The notes under the pieces were generated by a model, which ran no database searches, had not been told where the DNA came from, and saw only the letters and a program-made list of their open reading frames with translations. A program made the translations under genes and the position numbers. A stretch of DNA of 64,000 nucleotides from CAYTLW01 sp964438735 (GTDB lineage: Bacteria > Myxococcota_A > UBA9042), in the NCBI GenBank assembly GCA_964438735.1, contig CAYTLW010000022.1:1-64000 (forward strand). The letters run 5' to 3'. Below, one piece after another: positions 9,970-18,934 of this stretch. Numbering within the stretch: the first letter of the stretch is position 1; each line of letters opens with the position of its first letter.

Positions 9970-10470
9970 ATGGCCAGCAGAATCGATCGCAAGCACCTCA
10001 CCATCACCGGCCAGCACGCGCGCATAGAAGAGCCCAATGTGCAGGTCGAAGATGACGCCCTGATCATCGTCACCCAGGCCTACGGGCCCACCGGCGACAA
10101 CCTGGTGGGCCTGTCCGATGTGACCTTTGATGGTCACCCCGCCATCACGGTCGGCGTGCGCGTCGGCGAGCGCGAGGGGCTGGTTCACCTGAGCCCCATT
10201 CACGGCGACGCGCGCAAGGCGGGCTTCACCGACATCGAGGTCGGCGCCACCTGCCTGCTCTATTGCCCGATCTCCGGCTTTCCGCTGCAGTGCATCGGCG
10301 AGGTCGAAGATGGCAGCGGCGCCAAGTACTTCGCCCTCTACCTGACGCCAAAGCTCTCTCGCGGCGCCCTGGTCCAGATCTCCGACGTCTGGGGCCACTA
10401 CCACTCGCGCATCATCGACGACATGGAGCTGATCTCCTACTGGGCGACGACCCAGGAAGATCTCGCCTAG
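9970..10470 (+). CDS. Conserved-looking hypothetical protein
   Basis: 166 aa. The ATG at 9970 is chosen over one at 9949 because GGAGGGGG sits just upstream. The product is soluble with no signal peptide. It is mostly beta-strand by composition and has a CPISGFPLQC segment that might bind metal or simply be a strand pair. The C-terminus is rich in aromatic residues (DVWGHYHSR). No family was recognised. Its TAG stop overlaps the opposing TAG of the YdcF-like gene at the palindrome CTAG (10467-10470), so the two genes are exactly end to end. Confidence 0.7.
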   Translation: MASRIDRKHLTITGQHARIEEPNVQVEDDALIIVTQAYGPTGDNLVGLSDVTFDGHPAITVGVRVGEREGLVHLSPIHGDARKAGFTDIEVGATCLLYCPISGFPLQCIGEVEDGSGAKYFALYLTPKLSRGALVQISDVWGHYHSRIIDDMELISYWATTQEDLA

Positions 10471-11279
10471 CCGTCCGCAGGCTTCGGCCCCGGCCACAGC
10501 GCGTCTGTCCGTCCCATCAGCCGATAGGCCAGCAGGCCCAGCCACTCGCGCACCGCCCGTTCGGTGCGTCGGCTGCCGTCGACCATATCCCACGTCGGCC
10601 AGCGCGCGCCGCGCGTCGAGGTGACGTAATCCACCGGCCAGGGCACCAGGCGCGCCGGCCAGCCAGCCGCCCGGAAACAGCCCATGGCCCGCGGCATGTG
10701 CAGCGCCGAGGTGACCACGAGCCAGGTCTGGTCGGCGGTCGGCTGGAAGGTGGCCAGGCTGTGAGTCGCGTTCTCCCACGTATTGCGCGAGGTCGACTCC
10801 AACTCCACCCTTGCGGCGGGGATGCCCAGCTGCGCAAAGATCGGGCCCGCCACAGTGGCGCCGGCCGTCTTATCACCTGAAAGCGACCCGCTACCACCGG
10901 TGAAGGTCAGCCGTGCCGATGGCCGCTGTCTGGCCAGGTCGGCGGCGGCCATGAAGCGCTCGGCGCCATCGCGCAGCTGCGGTTGGCCGCGGTCCCGGCT
11001 CAGCGGCCCCAGTTCGGGCCCGCCCAGTACGATGATGCCGTGGACTTGCGCCGGCACAGCCGTTGGCGCCGGAAAGCGATCTTCGAGCGGCGCCGCCAGC
11101 CAGCGGCCCAGGGGCAGCGCGGCCATCAGCAACAGGCCGGCGATGGCGACCACCGCCACCTTGCGGGCCGCCTTGTCGCGGCCGCGCCAGCGCAGCATCA
11201 CCGCCGCTACCAGCATCAGCAGGACCAGGTTACCCGGCTGCAGCAGGGGCCAGAGGATCTTGGACAGGACGAAGCTCAT
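10467..11279 (-). CDS. YdcF/ElyC-like DUF218 membrane protein
   Basis: 270 aa. Two hydrophobic segments near residues 12-30 and 40-60 anchor it in the membrane. The DUF218 domain follows, with GIIVLGG, then LTFTGGSG, ESTSRNTWENA and VVTSALHMPRA, which are the hallmark blocks of YdcF/SanA/ElyC proteins. Members are linked to envelope polysaccharide or lipid-carrier metabolism, but the biochemical activity is largely unsettled. It is the last gene of a minus-strand operon, 10 bp after the acyl-CoA dehydrogenase stop. Confidence 0.88.
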   Translation of the reverse strand: MSFVLSKILWPLLQPGNLVLLMLVAAVMLRWRGRDKAARKVAVVAIAGLLLMAALPLGRWLAAPLEDRFPAPTAVPAQVHGIIVLGGPELGPLSRDRGQPQLRDGAERFMAAADLARQRPSARLTFTGGSGSLSGDKTAGATVAGPIFAQLGIPAARVELESTSRNTWENATHSLATFQPTADQTWLVVTSALHMPRAMGCFRAAGWPARLVPWPVDYVTSTRGARWPTWDMVDGSRRTERAVREWLGLLAYRLMGRTDALWPGPKPADG

Positions 11280-11289
11280 GCTGGCGGTA

Positions 11290-12432
11290 CTACCAGCCCA
11301 GTTGTCTGGCGGCGAGGTCGGCCAGCACCTCGCTGGCGCCGCCGCCGATGGTCAGCACCTTGGTCTCGCGGAAGATGCGCTCGACCCGCGTGCCGCGCAT
11401 GTAGCCCATGCCGCCCAGGATCTGCACCGCCTCGCCGGCCACGTGCTCCAGGGTGGAGGTGGCCAGGTTCTTGAGCAGACAGACCTCGGCGATGGGCTGC
11501 TCGCCCTGCTCCACCTGCCAGGCCATCTTCTCCAGCCAGGCGCCGACGGCGGTGATGCGTCCCTGCATGTCGACCAGCTTGTGGCGGATCACCTGGCGGG
11601 CCACCAGCGGCCGGCCGAAGGTCTCGCGTTGTCGGGCCCAGTCGACGGCGTCGTCCAGGCAGACCTTGGCGAAGGCCCAGGCCATGGCGGCCAGCATCAT
11701 GCGTTCGTGGGTGAAGTTGGCCATCAGGCCGTAGAACCCCATGTTCTCGGGGCCCACCAGGCAGTCCACAGGCACCCGACAGCTCTCGAATCGCAGCGAG
11801 GCCGTGTCCGAGCACCACCAGCCCATCTTGTCCAAAGAGCGCTTGGTGATGCCGGGCGCATCGCCCGGGATGGCCAGGATCGAGATGCCCTCCATGCCAG
11901 ACCCGCCGGTGCGCACCGCCGTGGTCAGCCAGTCGGCACGCATTCCCGAGGTGATGAAGGTCTTTTCGCCATCGACGATGAAGTGGTCGCCATCGCGCAC
12001 GGCCGTGGTGCGCAGGTTGGCCACGTCCGAGCCGCCGCCGGGTTCGGTGACCGCCAGGGCGGCGATCTGCTCGCCGGCCAGCACTGGCGGCACGACCCGT
12101 GCCTTGAGCTCGTCACCACCCAGCGCGACGATGGGCGGCAGGCCGATGCCGTGGCTCATCAGGCCGGCGATCACGCCGCCGGAACCGGCTCGGGCCAGCT
12201 CCTCGGTGACCACCAGTTCGTACCAGGCGTCGGCGGGGATGCCGCCCAGTTCTTCGGGGAAGCCGATGCCCAGCAGGCCGATGTCGCCTGCCTTGCGGTA
12301 CAGCTCTCTGGGGAAGCTCTTGGCGTCTTCCCAGGCATCCACGTGGGGGATGATCTCGCGCTCGACGAAACGGCGCACCGTCTGGCGAAACGCGGCGTGC
12401 TCTTCGTTGAGAAACGGGCTTTGGCTGCTCAT
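11290..12432 (-). CDS. Acyl-CoA dehydrogenase
   Basis: 380 aa, full length for the family. It oxidises an acyl-CoA to the 2,3-enoyl-CoA with FAD and passes electrons to ETF. The FAD/substrate signature ALAVTEPGGGSDV (125-137) and the C-terminal ILGGMGYMRG / TIGGGASEVL blocks are present. The position of the SCAD-type catalytic Glu near the C-terminus is taken by IGGGASEV. Glu243 in THERMML is the likely base, as in isovaleryl- or long-chain-type members. Specificity cannot be told from sequence. It lies 13 bp after the SEC59-like gene in the same operon, which suggests a lipid-related pathway. Confidence 0.93.
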   Translation of the reverse strand: MSSQSPFLNEEHAAFRQTVRRFVEREIIPHVDAWEDAKSFPRELYRKAGDIGLLGIGFPEELGGIPADAWYELVVTEELARAGSGGVIAGLMSHGIGLPPIVALGGDELKARVVPPVLAGEQIAALAVTEPGGGSDVANLRTTAVRDGDHFIVDGEKTFITSGMRADWLTTAVRTGGSGMEGISILAIPGDAPGITKRSLDKMGWWCSDTASLRFESCRVPVDCLVGPENMGFYGLMANFTHERMMLAAMAWAFAKVCLDDAVDWARQRETFGRPLVARQVIRHKLVDMQGRITAVGAWLEKMAWQVEQGEQPIAEVCLLKNLATSTLEHVAGEAVQILGGMGYMRGTRVERIFRETKVLTIGGGASEVLADLAARQLGW

Positions 12433-12445
12433 CTGTGGCCGGGTG

Positions 12446-13438
12446 TCAGGCGATCAGCACCATGGAGGCCAGCCAGGCGCCCATTGCTGCGGTCACCGGC
12501 ACCGTCAGGTTGTCATCGAGCCGATTGGAGTAGAGCTCGGCGATGGCGGCGGGCAGCGCAGCGGCCAGCGCGATGAGCAGCATGCGCCAGACCGCCAACT
12601 CCGGGCCGTAGATGGCCAGGATGGCCAGGCCCGCCACCAGGGCGGTCGCGGTGAACGCCGCGGTGCCTTCCAGCGTGCGGTTGCGATGCAGACGTCGGCG
12701 GCCAAAGCGGCGGCCCACGATGGCGGCGACGGGGTCGGCAAAGCCCAGGATGGCGATGGCGAGGGTGCAGCTCAGCGGATCGAAGCACAGGGCCATGATC
12801 AGCAGACCGGTGCACAGCCAGGTGGCCGAATTGATGCGCCAGTGCTCGTCCGGGTGGATGAAGGGCTTCCACGGCATCGTGATGAGCTTGTTGGCGGCCG
12901 GGCTGAGCCAGCGCGTGGTCTCCAGCGTCCAGGCGAACACCGCGAATGCCGCGGCCAGGACAATCATCAGCCAGGGCGTCAACAGGTACTGCACCAGGCC
13001 GATGAGCATCAGCGCGCTACCCATGTGGTAGACGTTGCGCATGTAGTTGGTCGGCCGATTGCGCGGCAACGTCAGCGAACGGGCGCGCATGGTCTGGCTG
13101 AAGCGGTCGTACGCCGAGGTCAGCCTCGTGCGCATGGCGGCCCAGTCCGGCCGCTGGCCCTTGGTCTCGCGGAAGTCGCGCAGTGAGGTCTCGATGACGC
13201 CGCGCAGGTGCTCCAGTTGCTGCATCAGGTCGCGGCTATCCTCGCGTTCCGGGTGGCGTTCGTAGCGGGCGCGGATCTGGCGCGTGCGCTCGGCCAGCAG
13301 CTCCAGCTTGCGGGCCATGGCGGGGCGGACTTCGTCGCGCCAGCGCACCGGATCCATGCGCTGAACCACTTCGAAGAGCTCGCTGCCAAGATCGACACAG
13401 GCCAGGCCCAGCGCATCTGAGGCGACTGCGTTTGACAT
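12446..13438 (-). CDS. SEC59/DGK1-like CTP-dependent lipid kinase
   Basis: 330 aa. The ATG at 13438 is preceded by GGAGG and is preferred over an upstream in-frame extension. The N-terminal ~125 residues are soluble and helical. The C-terminal half has about six hydrophobic segments. The core motif runs GFADPVAAIVGRRFGRRR and then RTLEGTAAF (around residues 225-255). This matches the dolichol kinase/phytol kinase/diacylglycerol kinase 1 family, which phosphorylates polyprenols, phytol or diacylglycerol using CTP. The substrate here is unknown. It is first gene of the operon with an acyl-CoA dehydrogenase and a DUF218 protein. Confidence 0.8.
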   Translation of the reverse strand: MSNAVASDALGLACVDLGSELFEVVQRMDPVRWRDEVRPAMARKLELLAERTRQIRARYERHPEREDSRDLMQQLEHLRGVIETSLRDFRETKGQRPDWAAMRTRLTSAYDRFSQTMRARSLTLPRNRPTNYMRNVYHMGSALMLIGLVQYLLTPWLMIVLAAAFAVFAWTLETTRWLSPAANKLITMPWKPFIHPDEHWRINSATWLCTGLLIMALCFDPLSCTLAIAILGFADPVAAIVGRRFGRRRLHRNRTLEGTAAFTATALVAGLAILAIYGPELAVWRMLLIALAAALPAAIAELYSNRLDDNLTVPVTAAMGAWLASMVLIA

Positions 13439-13642
13439 GTTCGAACCTCCAGGCGCACACCGCCGCCTCGCGCGGGCGCGACGGCGCGGATGGTAGGGGA
13501 TGATAGGGCTGTGGGCCAGTGGTTTCTGGTCTTCTGGTCGTCGACCGGAGAGCTGAGGATCCGTCAAGCGGCCGGTGATGCTGGGAATCGGGCAACGCAG
13601 AGCTACCATGGCTGTAGCAACAACGCACCGCGAGGTCGAAAA

Positions 13643-15637
13643 ATGGGCAAGGGCTATATGGGCAAGGTGCTGTGGGTCGACCTGGCCAAACGCGTCTGGC
13701 ACGAGGAAGTGGTCCAGGAAGGACTGATCCAGCAGTACATGACCGGCTACGGCCTCGCCGCCCGTCTGCTCTTCGACCGCATGCCCGCCGGGGTCGACCC
13801 GCTGGGGCCCGACAACATCCTGGGTTTCGCCGCCGGCCTGCTCACCGGCACCGCGGCGCTGTTTTCGGGGCGCTACACGGTGGTCGGCAAGAGCCCGCAG
13901 ACCGGTGGATGGGGCGATTCCAGTTCAGGCGGCAGCTTCGCGCCGGAGATCAAGAAGTGCGGCTATGACGCCATCTTCTTCACTGGCCGTGCGTCGTCGC
14001 CGGTCTACTTGCTGATCGATGGCAAGGACATCAGCCTGCAAGATGCCGCCGAGGTCTGGGGCCAGGACGCCATCGCCACCGATGAAGCGCTCGTCGCCGC
14101 CACCGGCATCAAGCGCCTGAAGGTCGCCGCCATCGGCACCGCCGGCGAGAACCTCTGTCGCATGGCCGGTGTGGTGAACGATCGCGGCCGCATCGCCGCC
14201 CGCTCCGGCCTGGGTGCGGTCATGGGCAGCAAGAACCTCAAAGCCGTGGCGCTGCGGGGCAAGGGCCGGGTCGAGGTCGCAGACGCCAAGGCGCTCAAGG
14301 CCCTCAACAGACCCTTCAACACCTTCATCAAGACCGAGGGCATGGTCTACCCGGAGAACATCCGGATGAAGACGACCATGGACGTCGCTGGCACCATGGC
14401 CTGGCGGCTGCGCTTCTTTCCCAGGGACGATTCTCTGGGCTGGCGTTCGGTGCTCAAACGTTATGGAACCATCGGCGTCACGGCCATGAGCGCCATCAAC
14501 GGCGACTCGCCGGTCAAGAACTGGGCCGGCGCCGGCTATCGCGATTTTCCGCTCAAGGAAGCCCACAAGATCAGCGACGAGAAGGCGCTGGCCAGGCAGC
14601 TCAAGAAGTACGGCTGCATCAGCTGCTCGCTGAAATGCGGCGGCGAGTTCGAGCTGTCCGGCGGCGCCCATAGCAACGGCCGCACCCACAAGCCCGAGTA
14701 CGAGACCACGGGCATGTTCGGCGCAAACCTGCTGATCGACGACCTGGACGCCATCGTGCTGGCCAACGACCGCTGCAACGCCCACGGCCTGGACACCATC
14801 AGCGTCGGTGCGGTGATCGCCTTCGCCTTCGAGGCCTGGGAAAAGGGCATCATCGGACCCGAGCAGACGGGCGGCCTCGAGTTGAAGTGGGGCGACAAGG
14901 ACGTGATGTTGACCCTGATCGAGCAGATCGCCAGCCGCAAGGGCATTGGAGACCTGCTGGCAGAAGGCGTCATGCGCGCGGCGGAGAAGCTGGGCCAGGG
15001 CGCCGATGAGTTCGCCGTGCACGCCGGCGGTGCCGAACTGCCGGCCCACGATCCGCGCTACGATCCAGGCTTCGCCGTCGCCTACGCCGCCGAACCGACC
15101 CCTGGGCGACACTCGATCACCTCGTTCAAGAACAGCGAGCTCACCGAGGTGGATGTGCGCTTCGACGGCCGGCGCTCCCTGTTCACCCTCAAGGGCAAAC
15201 GATACGACAAGCGCGGCAAGGGACGGGAACTGCAGCTCTGCTCCAACCTGACCCAGGTGGCCAATGGCGCTGGCCTCTGCATCTTTGGCATGCATATGGG
15301 CGCGCCCATGCCGGTCTTCGGCTACCTCAACGCGGTCACCGGCTGGGATTGGAGCGATGAGCAATGGCTCGCCGCCGGCCACCGGGTGCAGAACATCCGC
15401 CACGCCTTCAACCTGCGCGAGGGCATCACCATCGAGCAGACCCGATGCACCCCCAGGGCCGTGGGCCGACCGCCCCTGGAATCGGGACCCAACGGGGGCA
15501 TCACCATCGACGACGAGGCGATGATCCGCGACTACTACGAAGAGTGGGGCTGGGAGTATCCCTCCGGTCAGCCGCGTCGCGAGATGCTCGAAGCGCTCGA
15601 GCAGACTGACCTGCTCCAGCACTTCTACGACGCCTGA
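13643..15637 (+). CDS. Aldehyde:ferredoxin oxidoreductase family enzyme
   Basis: 664 aa. Start at 13643 (upstream GAGGT), giving the canonical N-terminus GYMGKVLWVDL. Tungsto- or molybdo-bispterin enzyme converting aldehydes to carboxylates (or the reverse) with ferredoxin. Visible features are the N-terminal pterin-binding region with GGWGDSSSGGSF, cluster cysteines C325, C328 and C332 in CISCSLKC, and a fourth at C546 in GAGLCIFGM, which is the [4Fe-4S] set of the family. Length is normal. A MoaD-like gene starts 10 bp downstream, a common pairing for tungsten-pterin enzymes. The substrate cannot be assigned. Cytoplasmic. Confidence 0.93.
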   Translation: MGKGYMGKVLWVDLAKRVWHEEVVQEGLIQQYMTGYGLAARLLFDRMPAGVDPLGPDNILGFAAGLLTGTAALFSGRYTVVGKSPQTGGWGDSSSGGSFAPEIKKCGYDAIFFTGRASSPVYLLIDGKDISLQDAAEVWGQDAIATDEALVAATGIKRLKVAAIGTAGENLCRMAGVVNDRGRIAARSGLGAVMGSKNLKAVALRGKGRVEVADAKALKALNRPFNTFIKTEGMVYPENIRMKTTMDVAGTMAWRLRFFPRDDSLGWRSVLKRYGTIGVTAMSAINGDSPVKNWAGAGYRDFPLKEAHKISDEKALARQLKKYGCISCSLKCGGEFELSGGAHSNGRTHKPEYETTGMFGANLLIDDLDAIVLANDRCNAHGLDTISVGAVIAFAFEAWEKGIIGPEQTGGLELKWGDKDVMLTLIEQIASRKGIGDLLAEGVMRAAEKLGQGADEFAVHAGGAELPAHDPRYDPGFAVAYAAEPTPGRHSITSFKNSELTEVDVRFDGRRSLFTLKGKRYDKRGKGRELQLCSNLTQVANGAGLCIFGMHMGAPMPVFGYLNAVTGWDWSDEQWLAAGHRVQNIRHAFNLREGITIEQTRCTPRAVGRPPLESGPNGGITIDDEAMIRDYYEEWGWEYPSGQPRREMLEALEQTDLLQHFYDA

Positions 15638-15647
15638 GGCCAGGGCC

Positions 15648-15932
15648 ATGGCCATCACCCTGCACACCTCGCTGATCATCGACGGTCGCATCGAGCACGC
15701 TTCGCTGGAGTTCGACGCCGGCGAGCTGGCCACCGTCGCGGCCCTTTTCGAACAGGTGGACCGCGAGCGACGCCTGGGCAGCCGGTTCTTCGCCCGCCTG
15801 CTCCAACGCCATCGCCAGCTGGCCCTGACCGTGCTGCATAACGGAACCCGCCTGAAGCTGCCCGATGGCCTGCAGACGCCGTTGAACGATGGCGACGAGA
15901 TCAACCTGCTGACCCCGGTGGTGGGGGGCTGA
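15648..15932 (+). CDS. MoaD/ThiS-like sulfur-carrier protein
   Basis: 94 aa beta-grasp protein ending in the diglycine VVGG, the thiocarboxylation site of MoaD, ThiS and related ubiquitin-like carriers. The preceding NDGDEINLLTP is the typical pre-terminal strand. It probably supplies sulfur to the pterin dithiolene of the tungsten or molybdenum cofactor for the adjacent oxidoreductase, in the same operon 10 bp upstream. No MoaE or MoeB partner is next to it, so it must use factors encoded elsewhere. The N-terminal extension is slightly longer than in minimal MoaD. Confidence 0.88.
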   Translation: MAITLHTSLIIDGRIEHASLEFDAGELATVAALFEQVDRERRLGSRFFARLLQRHRQLALTVLHNGTRLKLPDGLQTPLNDGDEINLLTPVVGG

Positions 15933-16017
15933 CGGCGCGGCTCGAAAATGCTCGAATGCTCCGGCGCCCGGCCGCGTTTGCACCCTGTCTTCGTCCGACG
16001 CACCCTGTGGACACGCC

Positions 16018-17583
16018 ATGACTCGCGCCTCGCCCCATCCGCCCCTGTTGCTCGTTGTCGCCATCGCTCTGGCGCTGGTGGTAGCGCCGTGTCTGGCTGC
16101 CGACTCTGCTTTTGCCGCCAAGAACAAGGACGTACGCACCCACAAGTGGCCCAACGGCAACAAGTACACCGGCCAGTGGAAGAACGACCAGATGCACGGC
16201 CAGGGCACGCACTGGTGGACCAATGGCATGAAGTACGTCGGCCAGTGGAAGGCCGGCCAGATGCACGGCCAGGCCACCAAGACCTGGTCGGACGGTCGCA
16301 AATACGTCGGCTCCTTCAGCAACAGCCGCCAGAACGGCACCGGCAAGATGACCTGGAAGAGCGGCCACAGCTACGACGGTCAGTGGCGTGACGACGTGAT
16401 GCACGGCACCGGCAGCTATCGCACCAAGACAGGCGACGTCTACGCGGGCCAATGGCGCATGGGCAAGATGCACGGCAAGGGCAAGCGCACCATGGCCAGC
16501 GGCATCGTCTACGAGGGCGACTGGCAGGCCGACGTCAAGCACGGTCACGGCAAGCAGACCTGGACCTCGGGACGGGTCTACGACGGCAAGTGGCAGCGCG
16601 GCAAGCGGACCGGACGCGCCCTGCAGACCTGGAAGAATGGCAACCGCTACGAGGGCGACTTCCGCGACGGCAAGATGGTCGGCAAGGGGACCTATACCTG
16701 GAAGGATGGCACCCGCTACATCGGCGCCTGGAAGGACAACATCCGCCACGGCAAGGGCAGCTATCGCTGGCCCGATGGCGGCACCTACGAGGGCAGCTGG
16801 AAGAAGGGCCAGATGGACGGCCGCGGCCGTCGCACGTGGAAGGACGGCGGCTGGTATGACGGCGCCTTCAAAGCCGACAAGATCCACGGCAGCGGCACCC
16901 GCCGCTGGGCCACCGGTGACCAGGCTGTGGGCACCTTCCGCGACGGCAACCTGCACGGCCAGGCGACCAAGCGATACGCCGACGGCAGCCGCTACGTCGG
17001 CCAATGGCGCAACGGCAAACGGACCGGCAAGGGCACCCGCACCTTGAAGAATGGCGACCGCATGGTCGGCACATGGAAGGACGGTAGACTGCACGGCAAA
17101 GGCAAGCTCTTCTGGCACGATGGCAGCCGCTACGAAGGGCAGCTCCGCGACGGCCAGATCCACGGCCGCGGCAAATGGCATCTCAAAGATGGCAGCACCT
17201 ATACCGGCCCCTTTGTCGCCGCCCGCCAGCAGGGCCGCGGCGTGCGGGTCTGGAAGAACGGCAACCGCTACGAGGGACACTTCGAAAAGGGCGAGATCAG
17301 CGGCCAGGGCACCTACACCTGGAAGGGCGGCGATCGCTACAAGGGCGCCTTCCGCAAGGGCGTCATGCACGGCAAGGGGCGCATTCAATGGGCCGTCGGC
17401 GGCTCGTACAAGGGCGACTTCCATCAGGGCAAGTTGACCGGCCGCGGCGTGCGCACCTGGAAGGATGGCGGCCGCTACGTCGGCGAGGTCAAGGATGGCA
17501 AGCGTCACGGCCAGGGTGTCATGGTGGAGCCCGACGGCCGCCGGCGGGAAGGCAAGTGGCGCCAGGGCGAGGCCGTCGACTGA
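16018..17583 (+). CDS. Secreted MORN-repeat protein (21 repeats)
   Basis: 521 aa. A signal peptide ends around SAFA (residue 36). The rest is essentially 21 consecutive MORN repeats of about 23 residues with consensus xWxxGxxYxGxWxxGxxHGxG, from about residue 38 to the end. The first and last copies are the most degenerate. MORN arrays fold as an extended beta-hairpin ladder and often bind lipids or act as rulers. The role of secreted bacterial arrays is mostly unknown. The DNA shows matching 69-bp periodicity, so copy number could change by slippage or recombination. No catalytic domain is attached. Confidence 0.9.
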   Translation: MTRASPHPPLLLVVAIALALVVAPCLAADSAFAAKNKDVRTHKWPNGNKYTGQWKNDQMHGQGTHWWTNGMKYVGQWKAGQMHGQATKTWSDGRKYVGSFSNSRQNGTGKMTWKSGHSYDGQWRDDVMHGTGSYRTKTGDVYAGQWRMGKMHGKGKRTMASGIVYEGDWQADVKHGHGKQTWTSGRVYDGKWQRGKRTGRALQTWKNGNRYEGDFRDGKMVGKGTYTWKDGTRYIGAWKDNIRHGKGSYRWPDGGTYEGSWKKGQMDGRGRRTWKDGGWYDGAFKADKIHGSGTRRWATGDQAVGTFRDGNLHGQATKRYADGSRYVGQWRNGKRTGKGTRTLKNGDRMVGTWKDGRLHGKGKLFWHDGSRYEGQLRDGQIHGRGKWHLKDGSTYTGPFVAARQQGRGVRVWKNGNRYEGHFEKGEISGQGTYTWKGGDRYKGAFRKGVMHGKGRIQWAVGGSYKGDFHQGKLTGRGVRTWKDGGRYVGEVKDGKRHGQGVMVEPDGRRREGKWRQGEAVD

Positions 17584-17692
17584 CGTCCGATTCCGTCGAC
17601 GCCGGCGCGCCGTCGAACCACTGCACGGCCCTGGACAGCGGCCTATCCTGTCGTAACAATCCCGTCGCCCGAACCCAGGGCTGGAGGACGAG

Positions 17693-18109
17693 ATGCAGGT
17701 CCGCGAACTGATGACCGAAGACCCCGTCACCGTCGCCGCTGGCGCGCGCGTCGTGGACGCCATCGTGTTGCTGTTCACCCGTGGCTTCCGGCACCTGCCC
17801 GTGGTCGACGATGACGGCAAGCTGGTGGGCATGATCACCGATCGCGATCTGCGCCAGTTCTCGCACCACATGCAGAACACCGATGACCGCGCCGATTCGG
17901 TCAAGATGATCACCCAGCCCGTGGGAGACCTGGTCCATCGAGAGGCGATCGTCACCCAGGATGACGCCGACGTGCGCGACGCTGTGCGCTCCATCGTCAA
18001 CGAGAAGGTCAGCGGCCTGCCCGTGGTCAAGGCCGACAGCGGCGAGTTGGTCGGCATCCTGACTTCGCAGGATGTGATGCGGCATATCGTGGTGGCTGAG
18101 CTGCTCTAG
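17693..18109 (+). CDS. CBS-domain pair protein
   Basis: 138 aa with a strong GGAGGA ribosome binding site. Two CBS motifs form a Bateman module: residues about 1-60 (VRELMTEDPVTV through LVGMITDRDL) and about 75-135 (HREAIVTQDD through VGILTSQDVM). Such stand-alone modules bind adenosine nucleotides and act as energy or ligand sensors. The partner protein is unknown. Soluble. Confidence 0.92.
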   Translation: MQVRELMTEDPVTVAAGARVVDAIVLLFTRGFRHLPVVDDDGKLVGMITDRDLRQFSHHMQNTDDRADSVKMITQPVGDLVHREAIVTQDDADVRDAVRSIVNEKVSGLPVVKADSGELVGILTSQDVMRHIVVAELL

Positions 18110-18157
18110 GGCACCCGCACGCGCACTCGAACACCAACCCCGCTCTGTAGTGCCACC

Positions 18158-18823
18158 CTAATCGGAGACCGACGCCGGTTCTCCCGCCACGCCACATAAC
18201 GCCCGGACCTGGCCTCGGATCGCCAGCCGGCGCGCGGCCAGCTGGTCGGCGGAGAATACGTCCTCGCCCACCAGCGCCCCAGACGTGTCGGCCGCGGCGA
18301 ACCAGGCCAGGTGCAGAGAGGCGATGGTGACCGCGAGGTGGTAGGGATCGCTGGTCGCGAAGACCCCGCACTTCATGCCGTCGGCGAGGAAGTCGGCGAC
18401 AAAGGCCAGGGTGTGGTGGATCGCCGCGCCGTCGTCCCGGGCGTAGAAGGGTCCCTTGTCGATGATCTCGCGCATCAGCAGGCGCGCGGCGCCGCGGTGG
18501 CTGCCCAGGTAGTCGACCACCAGCACGCCCAGTCGATCGAGGCGCTCGACGTGATCGCCTTGCTCCATGCCCGCCGCCAGGACCAGCGTGCCGAGCTCGC
18601 CCAGCACGTCGCCGATGACCGCCAGGTAGAGTTCCTCTTTGCTCGGGAAGTGGTGGAAGATCGAGGCCTTGGTAAATCCCGTGCGGGCCGCCACGTGGCG
18701 CAGACTGGTCCCGGCGTAGCCCTGTTCGGCGAAACAATCCCGCGCCGCTGAGACCAGCCGGGCGCGGCCCACCGGCTGGCGCGGTCTTCCAGGTCGCCTC
18801 TTTGTGGTGCGCTCGGTCGCCAT
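18158..18823 (-). CDS. TetR-family transcriptional regulator
   Basis: 221 aa from the ATG at 18823. An in-frame TTG at 18862 would add 13 residues and reach into the operator region. The N-terminal helix-turn-helix is clear: AARDCFAEQGYAGTSLRHVA then TGFTKASIFHHFPSKEELY (about residues 20-62). The C-terminal ligand domain is about 140 residues and of unknown specificity. It is divergent from the lipoprotein hydrolase at 18935. The 111-bp gap holds palindromic sites (18858-18900), so autoregulation and control of the neighbour are likely. The sequence upstream of the ATG is pyrimidine-rich with no good Shine-Dalgarno. Confidence 0.9.
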   Translation of the reverse strand: MATERTTKRRPGRPRQPVGRARLVSAARDCFAEQGYAGTSLRHVAARTGFTKASIFHHFPSKEELYLAVIGDVLGELGTLVLAAGMEQGDHVERLDRLGVLVVDYLGSHRGAARLLMREIIDKGPFYARDDGAAIHHTLAFVADFLADGMKCGVFATSDPYHLAVTIASLHLAWFAAADTSGALVGEDVFSADQLAARRLAIRGQVRALCGVAGEPASVSD

Positions 18824-18857
18824 GAGGGGAGGGTCGCAAAAAAGGCCTCGACAGACA

Positions 18858-18900
18858 ATCAACCATTCGGTAGATAACGTTTCCCAACCGATCGGTTGAT
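18858..18900. promoter_or_regulatory. Putative TetR operator pair
   Basis: AACCGATCGGTT (18886-18897) is a perfect 12-bp palindrome. A related site AACCATTCGGTA lies 25 bp upstream (18861-18872). The outer halves also form an inverted pair, ATCAACC (18858-18864) and GGTTGAT (18894-18900). The location between divergent tetR and hydrolase genes, in locally AT-richer DNA, is classic for a TetR operator overlapping both promoters. Confidence 0.65.
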
Positions 18901-18934
18901 TATCGAATCGGCCCCAGCCCAGGATGAAGAGACA

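Noticed and set aside
12446..13702. Upstream extension of the SEC59-like gene to 13702
   Set aside because: The extra 88 residues are Arg/Pro/His-rich and antisense to the AOR leader. A GGAGG site precedes the ATG at 13438.
18896..18934. TTG at 18896 as start of the hydrolase lipoprotein
   Set aside because: It would put 13 residues before the natural signal peptide and lie within the operator palindrome.
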